Positions 55,964 to 64,000 of a DNA stretch of 64,000 nucleotides are shown here, in pieces. The position numbers and the translations under genes were made by a program. The notes beneath the pieces were generated by a model, which worked only from the letters and a program-made list of their open reading frames with translations, searched no databases and was not told where the DNA came from. Numbering within the stretch: the stretch's first letter is position 1; each line of letters starts with the position of its first letter. Source of the stretch: an uncultured Acholeplasmatales bacterium (lineage in GTDB: Bacteria; Bacillota_I; Bacilli_A; Acholeplasmatales; Anaeroplasmataceae); NCBI GenBank assembly GCA_944323055.1, contig CALUQZ010000003.1, positions 41,950 through 105,949 on the forward strand, in the 5' to 3' direction.

Positions 55964-56739
55964 TTTTATTAAATTTAAAAAATGATTTAATTAATAGTGG
56001 ATTAAAAACTAATGATAATGTTTTAATTCATTCATCTTTAAAACAAATAGGTAATTATGATGCTTATGATGTACTAGACACCTTAATCGATTATTTTAAA
56101 GATGGCCTTCTTTTATTCCCTACTCATACATGGGGATATATAAAAGAAGATGGTGATACTTTTAATGTCAAAACATCTAAGCCTAATGTTGGCATTTTAC
56201 CAACCTTATTTTTAGAATATAAAGATGTTATTAGATCATTACATCCTACCCATAGTATGGCAGGAATAGGTGAACAAGCTTATAAATATTTAGAAGGTGA
56301 GGAAAAAGTTGATACTCCTTGTAGCACTAAAGGGGTATATAAAAGATTATATGATATTGATGCTAAAATATTGTTAATAGGGGTAAATCAGGTTAAAAAT
56401 ACTTATATTCACAGCGTAGAAGAAAGTTTTGCGGTAGCTAATAGATTAGAACCTAATAAAACAAATTTTAATATTATTGATTATGATGGCAACATGCTTA
56501 AAACAAGTATTTATAAGCATTATTGTTCTTTACACCCACATGTATCAGAATGTTATCAAAAGTTAGATCCGATATTTTTAGAATTAGGAGTGGAAAAGAA
56601 AACAAAATTTGGCAATGCTATAATGACTATTTGTAGTGCTAGAGGAATTTATCAGACATTAGAAGAAATTTTTAAGCATAAAAAACAAATTTTAGTAGAA
56701 GATGATAAAATTCCTAGAAACTATTATCTAAAAGACTAA
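55960..56739 (+). CDS. AAC(3)-family N-acetyltransferase-like protein
   Basis: 259 residues of the Antibiotic_NAT fold. NVLIHSSLKQIG, LLFPTHTWGY, RSLHPTHSMAGIG, and LIGVNQVKNTYIHSVEE carry the family's conserved residues. The family includes aminoglycoside 3-N-acetyltransferases and many housekeeping relatives such as Bacillus YokD. Chromosomal setting and native codon use suggest a non-resistance role, but the substrate cannot be told from sequence. Confidence 0.8.
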   Translation: MILLNLKNDLINSGLKTNDNVLIHSSLKQIGNYDAYDVLDTLIDYFKDGLLLFPTHTWGYIKEDGDTFNVKTSKPNVGILPTLFLEYKDVIRSLHPTHSMAGIGEQAYKYLEGEEKVDTPCSTKGVYKRLYDIDAKILLIGVNQVKNTYIHSVEESFAVANRLEPNKTNFNIIDYDGNMLKTSIYKHYCSLHPHVSECYQKLDPIFLELGVEKKTKFGNAIMTICSARGIYQTLEEIFKHKKQILVEDDKIPRNYYLKD

Positions 56740-56743
56740 AAAA

Positions 56744-56752
56744 TGTTATAAT
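56744..56752 (+). promoter_or_regulatory. Extended -10 promoter
   Basis: TGTTATAAT, with TATAAT at 56747-56752, 33 bases before the ATG at 56785, which has a GAGAGGGA ribosome-binding site. Confidence 0.5.
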
Positions 56753-56784
56753 AGGTCAAGTAGACAAGTTAGAGAGGGAAGAAC

Positions 56785-57363
56785 ATGATAAAAGAATTTA
56801 AAAAAGTAAATCATAAGAAAGTAATTAAATGGTTGAAGTATTTTGTAGCTTATAACAATACAAGTGATGGAGTTGTATCTTTTAATGTTAATAAAGGTAT
56901 TAAGAATGAATTAGATTTCATTCTTAAAACACTAAATAATAAAGTGTCTAATAATGTTAATTATGAATTAGAAACTGCTAATAATAAAATAACTTTTAAA
57001 GTATTTAAAGGTGAAAATTTAGCTTACATTTTATATAAAAAAAGTTATGCTTTATATTTACTTGAAGAAGATGAAGCAAAGTTAGTTAGTCCTAATGAAT
57101 TAGAATCATTATATGATTTAAAAAATCAAGAACAAGATGTTATATTAAAAGGAGATGGTCCTTATAAAGATCAAATTTTAGAATTTTGCCAAGTAGCTCG
57201 TAAAAGAAGTGAAATTCAAGAATTGATTGGTATTCACTCTCGTCCGTATTTTATGAACAATATTTTAGGACCATTAGTAAAAAAGAAATTATTAGTACCT
57301 ACTAACCCTAATATGCGAGCTTCTAATCAAAAATATATAACTAATAATGAGGCTAATTTATAA
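56785..57363 (+). CDS. Unrecognised protein with C-terminal winged-helix-like domain
   Basis: 192 residues. The N-terminal 110 residues are a mixed alpha/beta region that I do not recognise. The C-terminal part (about 128-185; QILEFCQVARKRSEIQELIG and LGPLVKKKLLVPTNP) resembles the winged helix found at the C-terminus of Fic and AlbA_2-type regulators. It could be a DNA-binding regulator. It is monocistronic, between the acetyltransferase and pflB. Confidence 0.5.
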   Translation: MIKEFKKVNHKKVIKWLKYFVAYNNTSDGVVSFNVNKGIKNELDFILKTLNNKVSNNVNYELETANNKITFKVFKGENLAYILYKKSYALYLLEEDEAKLVSPNELESLYDLKNQEQDVILKGDGPYKDQILEFCQVARKRSEIQELIGIHSRPYFMNNILGPLVKKKLLVPTNPNMRASNQKYITNNEANL

Positions 57364-57373
57364 GGTAAATTGC

Positions 57374-57406
57374 TTGCAAAAAAAGGGGCTTTTTGTTAAT
57401 ATTAAC
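57374..57406 (+). promoter_or_regulatory. pflB promoter with palindrome over the -10
   Basis: TTGCAA (57374-57379), 17 bases, TAATAT (57397-57402). The palindrome GTTAATATTAAC (57395-57406) covers the -10 and could be an operator. Confidence 0.45.
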
Positions 57407-57433
57407 TCACTTTAAAAGGAAAGGTAGATATTT

Positions 57434-59470
57434 ATGGAATATAATGCATGGGAAGGTTTTGTACCTGGAAAATGGAGTAATGATGAAGTTAATGTCCGCG
57501 ACTTTATCCAAAAAAATTATACACCTTATGATGGTGATGAATCATTTTTAGCTGGTCCGACAGATGCTACTAAAAAATTATGGCAAATTGTTTTAGACTT
57601 ATCTAAAAAAGAAAGAGAAGCAGGCGGTGTATTAGATGCTGATACAGATATTGTTTCAACAGTTACTTCTCATAAGCCAGGTTATTTAGATAAAGATTTA
57701 GAAAAAATTGTTGGTTTACAAACAGATAAACCATTCAAAAGAGGGCTTCAACCATTTGGTGGTATTAGAATGGCTGTAGAAGCTTGCGAAATGTATGGTT
57801 ATCATGTATCTGACAGGGTTAAAGAAATATTTACAAAATACCGTAAAACTCACAATGATGGTGTTTATGATGCTTATACACCTGAAATGCGTAAAGCTCG
57901 TACAGCACATATTTTAACTGGTTTACCTGATACATATGGTAGAGGTAGAATTGTTGGTGATTATCGTAGAGTAGCTTTATATGGTGTTGATTATTTAATT
58001 AAACATAAAGAATTAGATAAATCTTTAATTGATGGAGAAATGACACCAGATCGTATTAGAGATAGAGAAGAAGTATCAGAACAAATTAAAGCTTTAAAAC
58101 AATTAAAAGAAATGGCTTTATCTTATGGTTGTGATATATCTTTACCGGCTAAAACGGCTCAAGAAGCTATTCAAGCTTTATATTTTGGCTATTTAGCAGC
58201 TGTTAAAGATCAAAATGGGGCAGCTATGTCTATTGGTAGAAACACAACATTCTTAGATATTTATATTGAACGTGATCTTAAAAAAGGCTTAATAACAGAA
58301 GAAGAAGCTCAAGAATTAATGGATCATTTCATCATGAAATTACGTATTGTTAAGTTTATGCGTATTAGAGAATATAATGAATTATTCTCAGGTGATCCGA
58401 CTTGGGTAACTGAATCAATTGGTGGTATGGGTGTTGATGGTAGAAGTTTAGTAACTAAAAACTCATTTAGAGTATTACATACTCTAGATAACCTAGGACC
58501 ATCACCAGAACCAAATTTAACAGTTCTATGGTCTAAAAATTTACCAGTAAATTTCAAAAAATATTGTGCAAAAATGTCAATTAAAACATCAGCTATTCAA
58601 TATGAATCAGATGATTTAATGCGTCCGGAAATGGGAGATGATTATTGTATAGCATGTTGTGTATCTTCAATGCGTCAAGGTAAAGATATGCAATTCTTTG
58701 GTGCTAGAGCTAATTTAGCTAAATGTTTATTATATGCTTTAAATGGTGGTAAAGATGAATTAACGCTAGATAAAGCTACTAAAAAGCCTTTACAAGTTTC
58801 ACCAAAATTTGAAGCTATCACTAGTGATGACGCCCTAGACTATAAAGATGTTGTTGAAAAATATGAACAAATGATGGAATGGTTAGCAGGCCTTTATGTT
58901 AATACGTTAAATTTAATTCACTATATGCATGATAAATATTCATATGAAGCTTTAGAAATGGCTTTACATGATACTAAAGTTCATCGTTTCTTTGCGACAG
59001 GTATTGCCGGTTTGTCATGTGCAGTTGATTCATTATCAGCTATTAAATATGCTAAAGTATATCCAATAAGAAATGAATTTGGTTTAATCACTGATTTTAA
59101 AACAGTAGGTGATTTCCCTAAATATGGTAACAATGATGATAGAGTAGATGAAATTGCGGTATGGTTAGTTAAAACATTCATGAACAAAATCAAAAAACAT
59201 TATACTTATCGTGATTCTGAACCTACTATGTCAATTTTAACTATCACATCAAATGTTGTATATGGTAAAAAGACAGGAAATACCCCAGATGGTAGAAAAG
59301 CTGGTGAACCTTTAGCTCCAGGAGCAAATCCAATGCATGGTAGAGATTCTCATGGTGCCTTAGCTTCATTAGAATCTGTAGCTAAACTACCATACGAATA
59401 TTCAAGAGATGGTATTTCTAATACTTTCTCAGTTACACCACAATCTCTTGGTAAAGATGATGAAGAATAG
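57434..59470 (+). CDS. pflB: Pyruvate formate-lyase catalytic chain lacking the glycyl-radical domain
   Basis: 678 residues; complete PFL is about 745-760. It splits pyruvate with CoA into acetyl-CoA and formate. The substrate-activating cysteine pair is CIACCVS (Cys408-Cys409), and [35 protein letters not shown] and [16 protein letters not shown] follow the family. It ends where the C-terminal glycyl-radical domain should start; that part is a separate gene nine bases on, in the same frame. Activase gene not in the window. Confidence 0.93.
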   Translation: MEYNAWEGFVPGKWSNDEVNVRDFIQKNYTPYDGDESFLAGPTDATKKLWQIVLDLSKKEREAGGVLDADTDIVSTVTSHKPGYLDKDLEKIVGLQTDKPFKRGLQPFGGIRMAVEACEMYGYHVSDRVKEIFTKYRKTHNDGVYDAYTPEMRKARTAHILTGLPDTYGRGRIVGDYRRVALYGVDYLIKHKELDKSLIDGEMTPDRIRDREEVSEQIKALKQLKEMALSYGCDISLPAKTAQEAIQALYFGYLAAVKDQNGAAMSIGRNTTFLDIYIERDLKKGLITEEEAQELMDHFIMKLRIVKFMRIREYNELFSGDPTWVTESIGGMGVDGRSLVTKNSFRVLHTLDNLGPSPEPNLTVLWSKNLPVNFKKYCAKMSIKTSAIQYESDDLMRPEMGDDYCIACCVSSMRQGKDMQFFGARANLAKCLLYALNGGKDELTLDKATKKPLQVSPKFEAITSDDALDYKDVVEKYEQMMEWLAGLYVNTLNLIHYMHDKYSYEALEMALHDTKVHRFFATGIAGLSCAVDSLSAIKYAKVYPIRNEFGLITDFKTVGDFPKYGNNDDRVDEIAVWLVKTFMNKIKKHYTYRDSEPTMSILTITSNVVYGKKTGNTPDGRKAGEPLAPGANPMHGRDSHGALASLESVAKLPYEYSRDGISNTFSVTPQSLGKDDEE

Positions 59471-59479
59471 GAGGATAAT

Positions 59480-59710
59480 ATGTCAAGAGTTGATAATTTA
59501 GTGCAAATGTTAGATACTTATGTTGCTGATGGTGGTTATCATTTAAATGTTAATGTTTTTAATAGAGAAACTTTATTAGATGCCCAAAAACATCCAGAAA
59601 AATATCCTCAATTAACAATAAGAGTATCAGGTTATGCTGTTAACTTCATTAAATTAACAAAAGAACAACAAGATGATGTTATCAGCAGAACTATTCATGA
59701 ATCTATGTAA
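59480..59710 (+). CDS. Separate glycyl-radical domain of pyruvate formate-lyase (GrcA-like)
   Basis: 76 residues corresponding to the last 75 or so of [37 protein letters not shown] with radical Gly51, and [11 protein letters not shown] at the end. AGGAGG lies six bases before the ATG. In Escherichia coli the stand-alone GrcA (YfiD) replaces a damaged radical domain; here no intact version is present in pflB, so this chain seems to be the normal partner. It would be activated by PflA. Confidence 0.9.
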   Translation: MSRVDNLVQMLDTYVADGGYHLNVNVFNRETLLDAQKHPEKYPQLTIRVSGYAVNFIKLTKEQQDDVISRTIHESM

Positions 59711-59717
59711 TAAAAGT

Positions 59718-59744
59718 AAGGTGTTTATTTTAGACACCTTTTTA
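59718..59744 (+). terminator. Terminator after the split pfl genes
   Basis: AAGGTGT/ACACCTT stem with an AT loop and a run of five T. Confidence 0.85.
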
Positions 59745-59802
59745 AATGCTTAAAATTATACAAATTTGGAATTGAACTCCAAAAAATACTAAAAAATGTT
59801 AA

Positions 59803-59967
59803 TGTCAATATAAAAATGTACATTCGAGAGGTCAGGAAATAGTTAATTTAGAAGAAGCTAAAATAGACCATATAAAACCATATGCTCATGGTGGTGAGAC
59901 TCAAATTGAAAATGCTCAACTTACACATGACTTTTGTAATTTGGCTAAAAGCGATAATGAAATTTAG
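59803..59967 (+). pseudogene. 3' remnant of an HNH endonuclease
   Basis: The frame ending at TAG 59967 reads EEAKIDHIKPYAHGGETQIE followed by NAQLTHDFCNLAKSDNEI: the second half of an HNH nuclease with its DH...GG...N...CN pattern. Upstream, CQYKNVHSRGQEIV precedes, then a stop; the first Cys pair and N-terminal part are missing. No start codon. A decayed fragment flanking the defence island. Confidence 0.65.
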
Positions 59968-60001
59968 TTTTTTAAACATTATGTAAGTTTAAGTAAGATT
60001 T

Positions 60002-60100
60002 CTAATTACTTATATATTCTATTATATCTTTGAAATCACAATCTAAAGCCTTACAAATTTTATAAAGGACGTCAGTAGTAATATTGGCGTCCTTTTTAAT
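60002..60100 (-). pseudogene. 3' remnant of a Cro/C1-type (HTH_26) regulator
   Basis: The minus-strand frame reads KKDANITTDVLYKICKALDC then DFKDIIEYISN and a TAG. This is the C-terminal third of small HTH_26 regulators (normally about 70 residues). The N-terminal helices are missing: the frame is cut by a TAG exactly where the helicase gene ends. It suggests an insertion breakpoint. Confidence 0.6.
60064..60097 (+). terminator. Hairpin between the HNH remnant and the helicase
   Basis: AAAGGACG-TC pairs with GG-CGTCCTTT and is followed by TTT on the plus strand. It may end plus-strand transcripts; on the minus strand it lies just after the hamB stop. Confidence 0.45.
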
Positions 60101-62876
60101 CTATGAATATATCAGGTATATTTAATTTCACCATTTCTAAATTTTCTTTAATAAATAGATCAATTTTGCTTTTAAAAATAGAATTCTTAATCTTGTATTG
60201 TTTATTTGACAATTCAACAACATATAATTTTTGCTCATTTTTAATAAATTCTGCAGTCTCACGTTTAAAACCATTTCGTTGTAAAAATATGCTTAATGGA
60301 GCAGTAGTTCCGTATTCAACATACTCATACCAATCGTTATCCATATCACCATCTATATCATGCTTCTTTTTATATTCTGTCGAAAAGCGCAAAAAATAAT
60401 TTGCAATTTTAAATAGAATTATTTTATCAATTGTATCTAGTGTTTCACCAATAACTATATTTCTATGTAATCTATTATTTGGATCATATGTTATTAACTT
60501 TCCAAGATATTTAATCTTTGGGCATTTAGGAGGATTAAAAATATCGATACAAGCGCCTGTCCTTATGTGGTTTTGGTACTCTACAAATTTTTCACGCTTA
60601 TTTTTTAAAGCTGATTTAACAATTAGATTAAGGCCGTTGCCATTCATCCACTGAGTTAAAATAGTGGCATAGCGAATCAAGTATTTTGGATTTCCATTAT
60701 CTGCAATAGAACCAAGACTACTTTTTTCATAAAATTCCCATTTAAATATTTTTGATAAATTTAATAAAAAATCCAATAAATCATCATAGTCTACTTTTCC
60801 ATCCCTTAGAGCGGGGTAAGATAAATTATTATTAAGTTCGCTTATTAAATTGACTTTTTGATCGTGTGAAACATTAATATCATCATCAACGCTAATCATA
60901 TCTTTATTTAATCTTAATTTAATAACATCCTCTTTAATAACTTTAATATCTTTTGTTTTATATAGTTCTAAAAGAATTGATTGTTCAGTACAAAGCATAT
61001 TTAATTGTTTCTCAAATGAATTATAAACAATCGACTTTTTTGAATGTTTAATATCGCTTAAAAGTATTAATGCAAATTTTCTCATTAAAGAGTATGAATT
61101 TTCAGTTTGTTTTTTTGGATGCATTGGAAATTGAGTATTTCCTCTACATAATTCATCAACGATTTTCTTTTTTTGAGGGCCTGTCAGTTCCTCAAAAATT
61201 GATAATTTTTGCTCATCAACAGAAGATGTCATTAAATTTATAAAATCTTCTTGGTTTAGTTTTAGATTATAGCGAATGACAAAAGCATTGCCATATAAAT
61301 TAAGCCCAAGTCTTCCAACTCTACCTACCATATTTTTAAATTCAACAGTAGACATTGGTTTAGAACCTTTATTGTAATTAAGAATAAATAGATTATTGGC
61401 AGGTAAATTGACACCTTCAATTAATGTACTTGTGCAAAAAATAGTTCTAATTTTTTTGCTTCGGTATAACTTTTCTATTTGTTCCCTTATATATGCAGGG
61501 AGATAACCAACATGATATGCTACACCTTTCTTTATTAATTCTGGCAACAGATAATCTTGATCGATGTCTCGTTCAATTAGTTTTGCAAATTCATTCAATT
61601 CATCAATTTTTAAATCTTCACATTGTTTTGCGTATTCTATTGCATAATTAATAGCTAAATCTTTAGAGTTGCAATATACTAGGCTTTGCAATTCTAGATC
61701 ATACTTCCCATAATCTTTAATAAATTTCGACAGTGAAATATCAAGCAATGGAGAATCAGATGAGTTCATGTTACAAACAAAATCAAAGTCATTCCTAAGA
61801 TCATTGTAAACCTGAACTTTATTAGTAATAAAATCAATATAGTATTGAATGTGTACTACTGGAGAAAATTCAGAGTGTATTACAACAGGTAGTGAGTGAT
61901 TATTGTTTTGGTAAAGTTTAGTGACAATCTTTGTATATACTTCAGGATTAGGAATATTTGGTGAAGCAAAAACAAATTTTGTACTTTGGTTTTTATAATA
62001 TGCCATTTCGATTATTTTGTAATAAAATGAACTGCGATCATCGTTTGACGAAATCTTATGTGCTTCATCAATGAATATAGAAGAAATATTTATGTCCGGA
62101 TATTTTATCATCAAGTATAGTAATCTCTCAGGTGTCATTACAAATAAGTAATTAGCCTTTCTTTCTAATGCAAGCGAACCAGCAGAAGTTACTACTATAT
62201 AATTATTTTCTTTCAGCTCGTTGTTTAAGCCTTTAATAAAATCATCACTGACCTCGTTTATTAATGCTTTTGAAGGAATTATAATAGCATAATTTTTATT
62301 TTCTTTTTTTGCTAAACAGCTAGCAACATATTTTTTCATCAACATTGATTTGCCCATTGAAGTTGGCCCTGAATAACTTAGCAAGTCTTCATTCATTTCA
62401 TTCAAAATATTTTTTTGAATATGGAGATAGTATTTTTCATCGTTTTCATTAGGCATTTTAAGAGCTTGCATCTTTGAAGATGAATATGCTTTTTCTAATA
62501 TTGAATCATTGTAATTTTCTTTAAAACTGTTAGGCTGTAACAGCATTAATCCTGCGTAATTACCTAAAGTTTTTAAAACACTAGAAGAATACGCAGTTTT
62601 AATTATGCTTTGATTTCCTATTATATTTTCTAAAACAACAATATTTTGTGATATATTTTTATGAAAGTCAGATTTATCAGTAAAACAAGACTTTGACAAT
62701 AGATCGGCAAAGCGTAATAAGTCTTTATCATTAATATCCTGTAATTTTAAATTTAAGTTAAAAAGTTTAATGCTGTAGTTATAAATTAGATTTTTATAAA
62801 GTTGATTAAGATAATCGTTTTTATCTAATTCTCTATAAATAAATTCACCTAATGTATCGTTTCGTGTTATATTCAT
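60096..62876 (-). CDS. hamB: Hachiman-type defence helicase HamB
   Basis: 926-residue superfamily 2 helicase. Walker A YSGPTSMGKSML (about 170-178), DEAH-type IFIDEAHKI (270-273), motif III FASPNIP, and the C-terminal helicase lobe FCTSTLIEGVNLPANNLFI with GRVGRLG. The 170-residue N-terminal and about 350-residue C-terminal regions are not recognised. In Hachiman the helicase senses damaged or phage DNA and controls HamA. The ATG overlaps the hamA stop by one base with GGAGG inside hamA. Composition is less AT-biased than flanking genes. Confidence 0.75.
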   Translation of the reverse strand: MNITRNDTLGEFIYRELDKNDYLNQLYKNLIYNYSIKLFNLNLKLQDINDKDLLRFADLLSKSCFTDKSDFHKNISQNIVVLENIIGNQSIIKTAYSSSVLKTLGNYAGLMLLQPNSFKENYNDSILEKAYSSSKMQALKMPNENDEKYYLHIQKNILNEMNEDLLSYSGPTSMGKSMLMKKYVASCLAKKENKNYAIIIPSKALINEVSDDFIKGLNNELKENNYIVVTSAGSLALERKANYLFVMTPERLLYLMIKYPDINISSIFIDEAHKISSNDDRSSFYYKIIEMAYYKNQSTKFVFASPNIPNPEVYTKIVTKLYQNNNHSLPVVIHSEFSPVVHIQYYIDFITNKVQVYNDLRNDFDFVCNMNSSDSPLLDISLSKFIKDYGKYDLELQSLVYCNSKDLAINYAIEYAKQCEDLKIDELNEFAKLIERDIDQDYLLPELIKKGVAYHVGYLPAYIREQIEKLYRSKKIRTIFCTSTLIEGVNLPANNLFILNYNKGSKPMSTVEFKNMVGRVGRLGLNLYGNAFVIRYNLKLNQEDFINLMTSSVDEQKLSIFEELTGPQKKKIVDELCRGNTQFPMHPKKQTENSYSLMRKFALILLSDIKHSKKSIVYNSFEKQLNMLCTEQSILLELYKTKDIKVIKEDVIKLRLNKDMISVDDDINVSHDQKVNLISELNNNLSYPALRDGKVDYDDLLDFLLNLSKIFKWEFYEKSSLGSIADNGNPKYLIRYATILTQWMNGNGLNLIVKSALKNKREKFVEYQNHIRTGACIDIFNPPKCPKIKYLGKLITYDPNNRLHRNIVIGETLDTIDKIILFKIANYFLRFSTEYKKKHDIDGDMDNDWYEYVEYGTTAPLSIFLQRNGFKRETAEFIKNEQKLYVVELSNKQYKIKNSIFKSKIDLFIKENLEMVKLNIPDIFID

Positions 62877-63892
62877 TAGTCGCCTCCAAGATATTCATAT
62901 ATTTTTTCAGTATCGCTATCGACATCTTCCAATGGCAAAAGATAGATGAAAAATGAATAATCTTTTAATCCTAAAGAATCAATTTTATTTTGTATGGTTG
63001 GCAATTTAAATTTTATTGTCTCTTGGAGTTGTTTTGTTAGTTCGTTTTGATAATCCTCATTGGAAAGAGAACCTTTATTTTCTATTGTATATTTGAAAGC
63101 TATAAAAATTCCAAAGGACATATCAGGCTTAACCCCACCGTAGTTAGGCAAAAGAAGAGAACTTAAATATTTAGCGTCTTCTGTTGAAAAACAATATCTA
63201 AATATATTTTCATCAATAAAGTTGATTTCTTCATCTTTATTTTTTTCTATTTTGACAATCTGATCAAAAACCTTTTCTATAGAAGTTATGAAGTCATTAT
63301 CAATATTTGATGATCCAAATATTAACTTATTGTTTCCGACTTTTAAAACTTTTTTTGGAAGAAGATGTATTCCTGATGAAAAAGTTTCATGCTCTTTTGG
63401 TGCTTTTGTTATTTCATAAGAACTTAATATTTTTGGAGCATTTAAAACAGATTCTAAAAAAGCATAAAGCATAATATTAGGAAAACTATCCCTCTTGTTT
63501 AGCTTTAAAAATTTTAAAAATGATTTGCTAACTAGGGCTTCAAACTCTTTATTTTCTTTGACTTCATTAATTTTGATACGAGAATTTATATAATTGGTTA
63601 TTGCAAAATTGATAAACTTTGAAGCTTGTGCATAATCATAAGTTTTGTCAGATAGTTTTAAATGATAAATTTCTAATCTTGAGGGGTTATTAACATCAAT
63701 TGATTTAAAAAGCGGGACTTTTGTAAATGTATTATAAAAAGGGGTGCTATCCATTAATTCAATGCTCTGCGATTTTAGTAATGGTTCATCGTCAAAATAT
63801 ATAGTTTCTTTAACACTATTAAATGAGTCTAAGAATTTTTCAGTGACATCTAGATAAGTATCATAATTACTGTTTTTAGCACAATATAACAT
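62876..63892 (-). CDS. hamA: HamA-like (DUF1837) protein with apparently lost nuclease residues
   Basis: 338 residues. The C-terminal half follows the DUF1837/HamA layout: LESVLNAPKILSSYEITKAP, then SSGIHLLPK, then NNKLIFGSSNIDNDFITSIE, ending YSFFIYLLPLEDVDSD. In active HamA the corresponding motifs read roughly GxDGxH and GESK (Asp, Glu and Lys of a PD-(D/E)xK nuclease). Here they are SSGIH and GSSN (about 172-176 and 193-196), so all three catalytic residues look replaced. Alignment is from memory. The family call rests also on the adjacent helicase. Confidence 0.6.
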   Translation of the reverse strand: MLYCAKNSNYDTYLDVTEKFLDSFNSVKETIYFDDEPLLKSQSIELMDSTPFYNTFTKVPLFKSIDVNNPSRLEIYHLKLSDKTYDYAQASKFINFAITNYINSRIKINEVKENKEFEALVSKSFLKFLKLNKRDSFPNIMLYAFLESVLNAPKILSSYEITKAPKEHETFSSGIHLLPKKVLKVGNNKLIFGSSNIDNDFITSIEKVFDQIVKIEKNKDEEINFIDENIFRYCFSTEDAKYLSSLLLPNYGGVKPDMSFGIFIAFKYTIENKGSLSNEDYQNELTKQLQETIKFKLPTIQNKIDSLGLKDYSFFIYLLPLEDVDSDTEKIYEYLGGD

Positions 63893-63926
63893 TAAAATAG
63901 CAAGTAAATAATGTAAACAAACGTGG

Positions 63927-63990
63927 GGCTGTGAAAAAATAAATTTCTAATATTTAATTAGAGGCTTATTTCACAGCCTTTTTATTTTTA
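63927..63990 (+). terminator. Long hairpin at the outer edge of the defence pair
   Basis: GGCTGTGAAA (63927-63936) pairs with TTTCACAGCC (63969-63978), with an inner stem TCTAAT/ATTAGA, followed by TTTTTATTTTT. Probably the terminator of a plus-strand unit lying outside hamA, or part of the island boundary. The rest of 63893-64000 holds nothing else recognisable. Confidence 0.55.
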
Positions 63991-64000
63991 GTCAAAAAAA

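Noticed and set aside
55960..56739. Acquired aminoglycoside-resistance gene
   Set aside because: The fold matches Antibiotic_NAT, but the gene is in a chromosomal operon-like context with native codon use and no mobile element, so resistance cannot be claimed.
59468..59482. Amber codon between the pfl halves read as pyrrolysine or suppressed
   Set aside because: The junction has AGGAGG and ATG at ideal spacing plus extra codons compared with one-chain PFL, so re-initiation explains it; no PylT/PylS is visible in the window.
60103..60399. Plus-strand open frame opposite hamB
   Set aside because: Antisense of the helicase C-terminus, with no initiation signal and no recognisable protein features.
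1..64000. Mycoplasma-type genetic code with UGA as tryptophan
   Set aside because: UGA ends many recognised proteins at the right place (rnpA, recR, purA), and Trp is encoded by TGG throughout.
1..64000. CRISPR arrays, tRNA or rRNA genes, insertion sequences
   Set aside because: No regularly spaced repeats, no tRNA T-loop/acceptor patterns, no rRNA segments and no transposase were seen.

Overview
The window comes from an AT-rich, low-GC Gram-positive bacterium. It spans the chromosomal replication origin and about 55 kb of the arm that follows. The order gyrA-gyrB-recF-yaaA-dnaN-dnaA-oriC-rpmH-rnpA-yidC-jag is the classic Bacillota origin arrangement, seen here with the dnaA side on the minus strand. 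UGA is used as a stop (for example rnpA, recR, purA), so this is not a code-4 Mycoplasma. The very low GC, lipoprotein-type YidC, RNA polymerase delta subunit, many InlB-repeat lipoproteins and formate fermentation suggest a gut-associated Bacilli lineage near Erysipelotrichia, Acholeplasmatales or RF39. That placement is inference.

Layout. 1-8.3 kb: gyrase, recF, dnaN and dnaA (minus strand). 8.3-8.9 kb: oriC, with a second DnaA-box cluster between dnaA and dnaN. 8.9-11.1 kb: rpmH, rnpA, yidC, jag. 11.2-11.9 kb: gene debris. 11.9-16.2 kb: a secreted papain-like hydrolase, then dnaX-ybaB-recR-DUF1934-rpoE. 16.3-18.5 kb: a possible small RNA and a two-component system. 18.6-32.0 kb: a starch/maltodextrin locus with two multi-module carbohydrate-binding-like lipoproteins, a LacI-type regulator, a GH13 enzyme, an ABC importer and MalQ. 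Similar AAACG(C/T)TT-type operators recur through it. 32.3-33.9 kb: an AbrB-ABC exporter module. 34.1-42.2 kb: two large surface lipoproteins. 42.2-59.7 kb: mostly housekeeping genes. 59.8-63.9 kb: a two-gene phage-defence island of Hachiman type inserted among gene remnants.

The most notable items are these. (1) Pyruvate formate-lyase is split into a catalytic chain and a separate 76-residue glycyl-radical chain, with an evolved ribosome-binding junction between them. (2) RsmA (16S rRNA dimethyltransferase) and IspE (MEP-pathway kinase) are fused in one reading frame. (3) A lipid-anchored barnase-type RNase with conserved catalytic residues overlaps its own barstar gene. (4) A HamA-HamB pair has a HamA-like protein that appears to have lost all its predicted nuclease residues. 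(5) A putative LacI-type regulon joins starch lipoproteins, a hidden 53-residue membrane protein and a giant adhesin. (6) A palindromic element and a C-rich-loop small-RNA candidate lie upstream of the response regulator.

In metabolism, starch-derived maltodextrins would be captured at the surface, imported by the ABC system, trimmed by GH13 and MalQ, and fermented through split PFL and PduL to formate and acetate. All assignments come from reading the sequence. No database searches were run.
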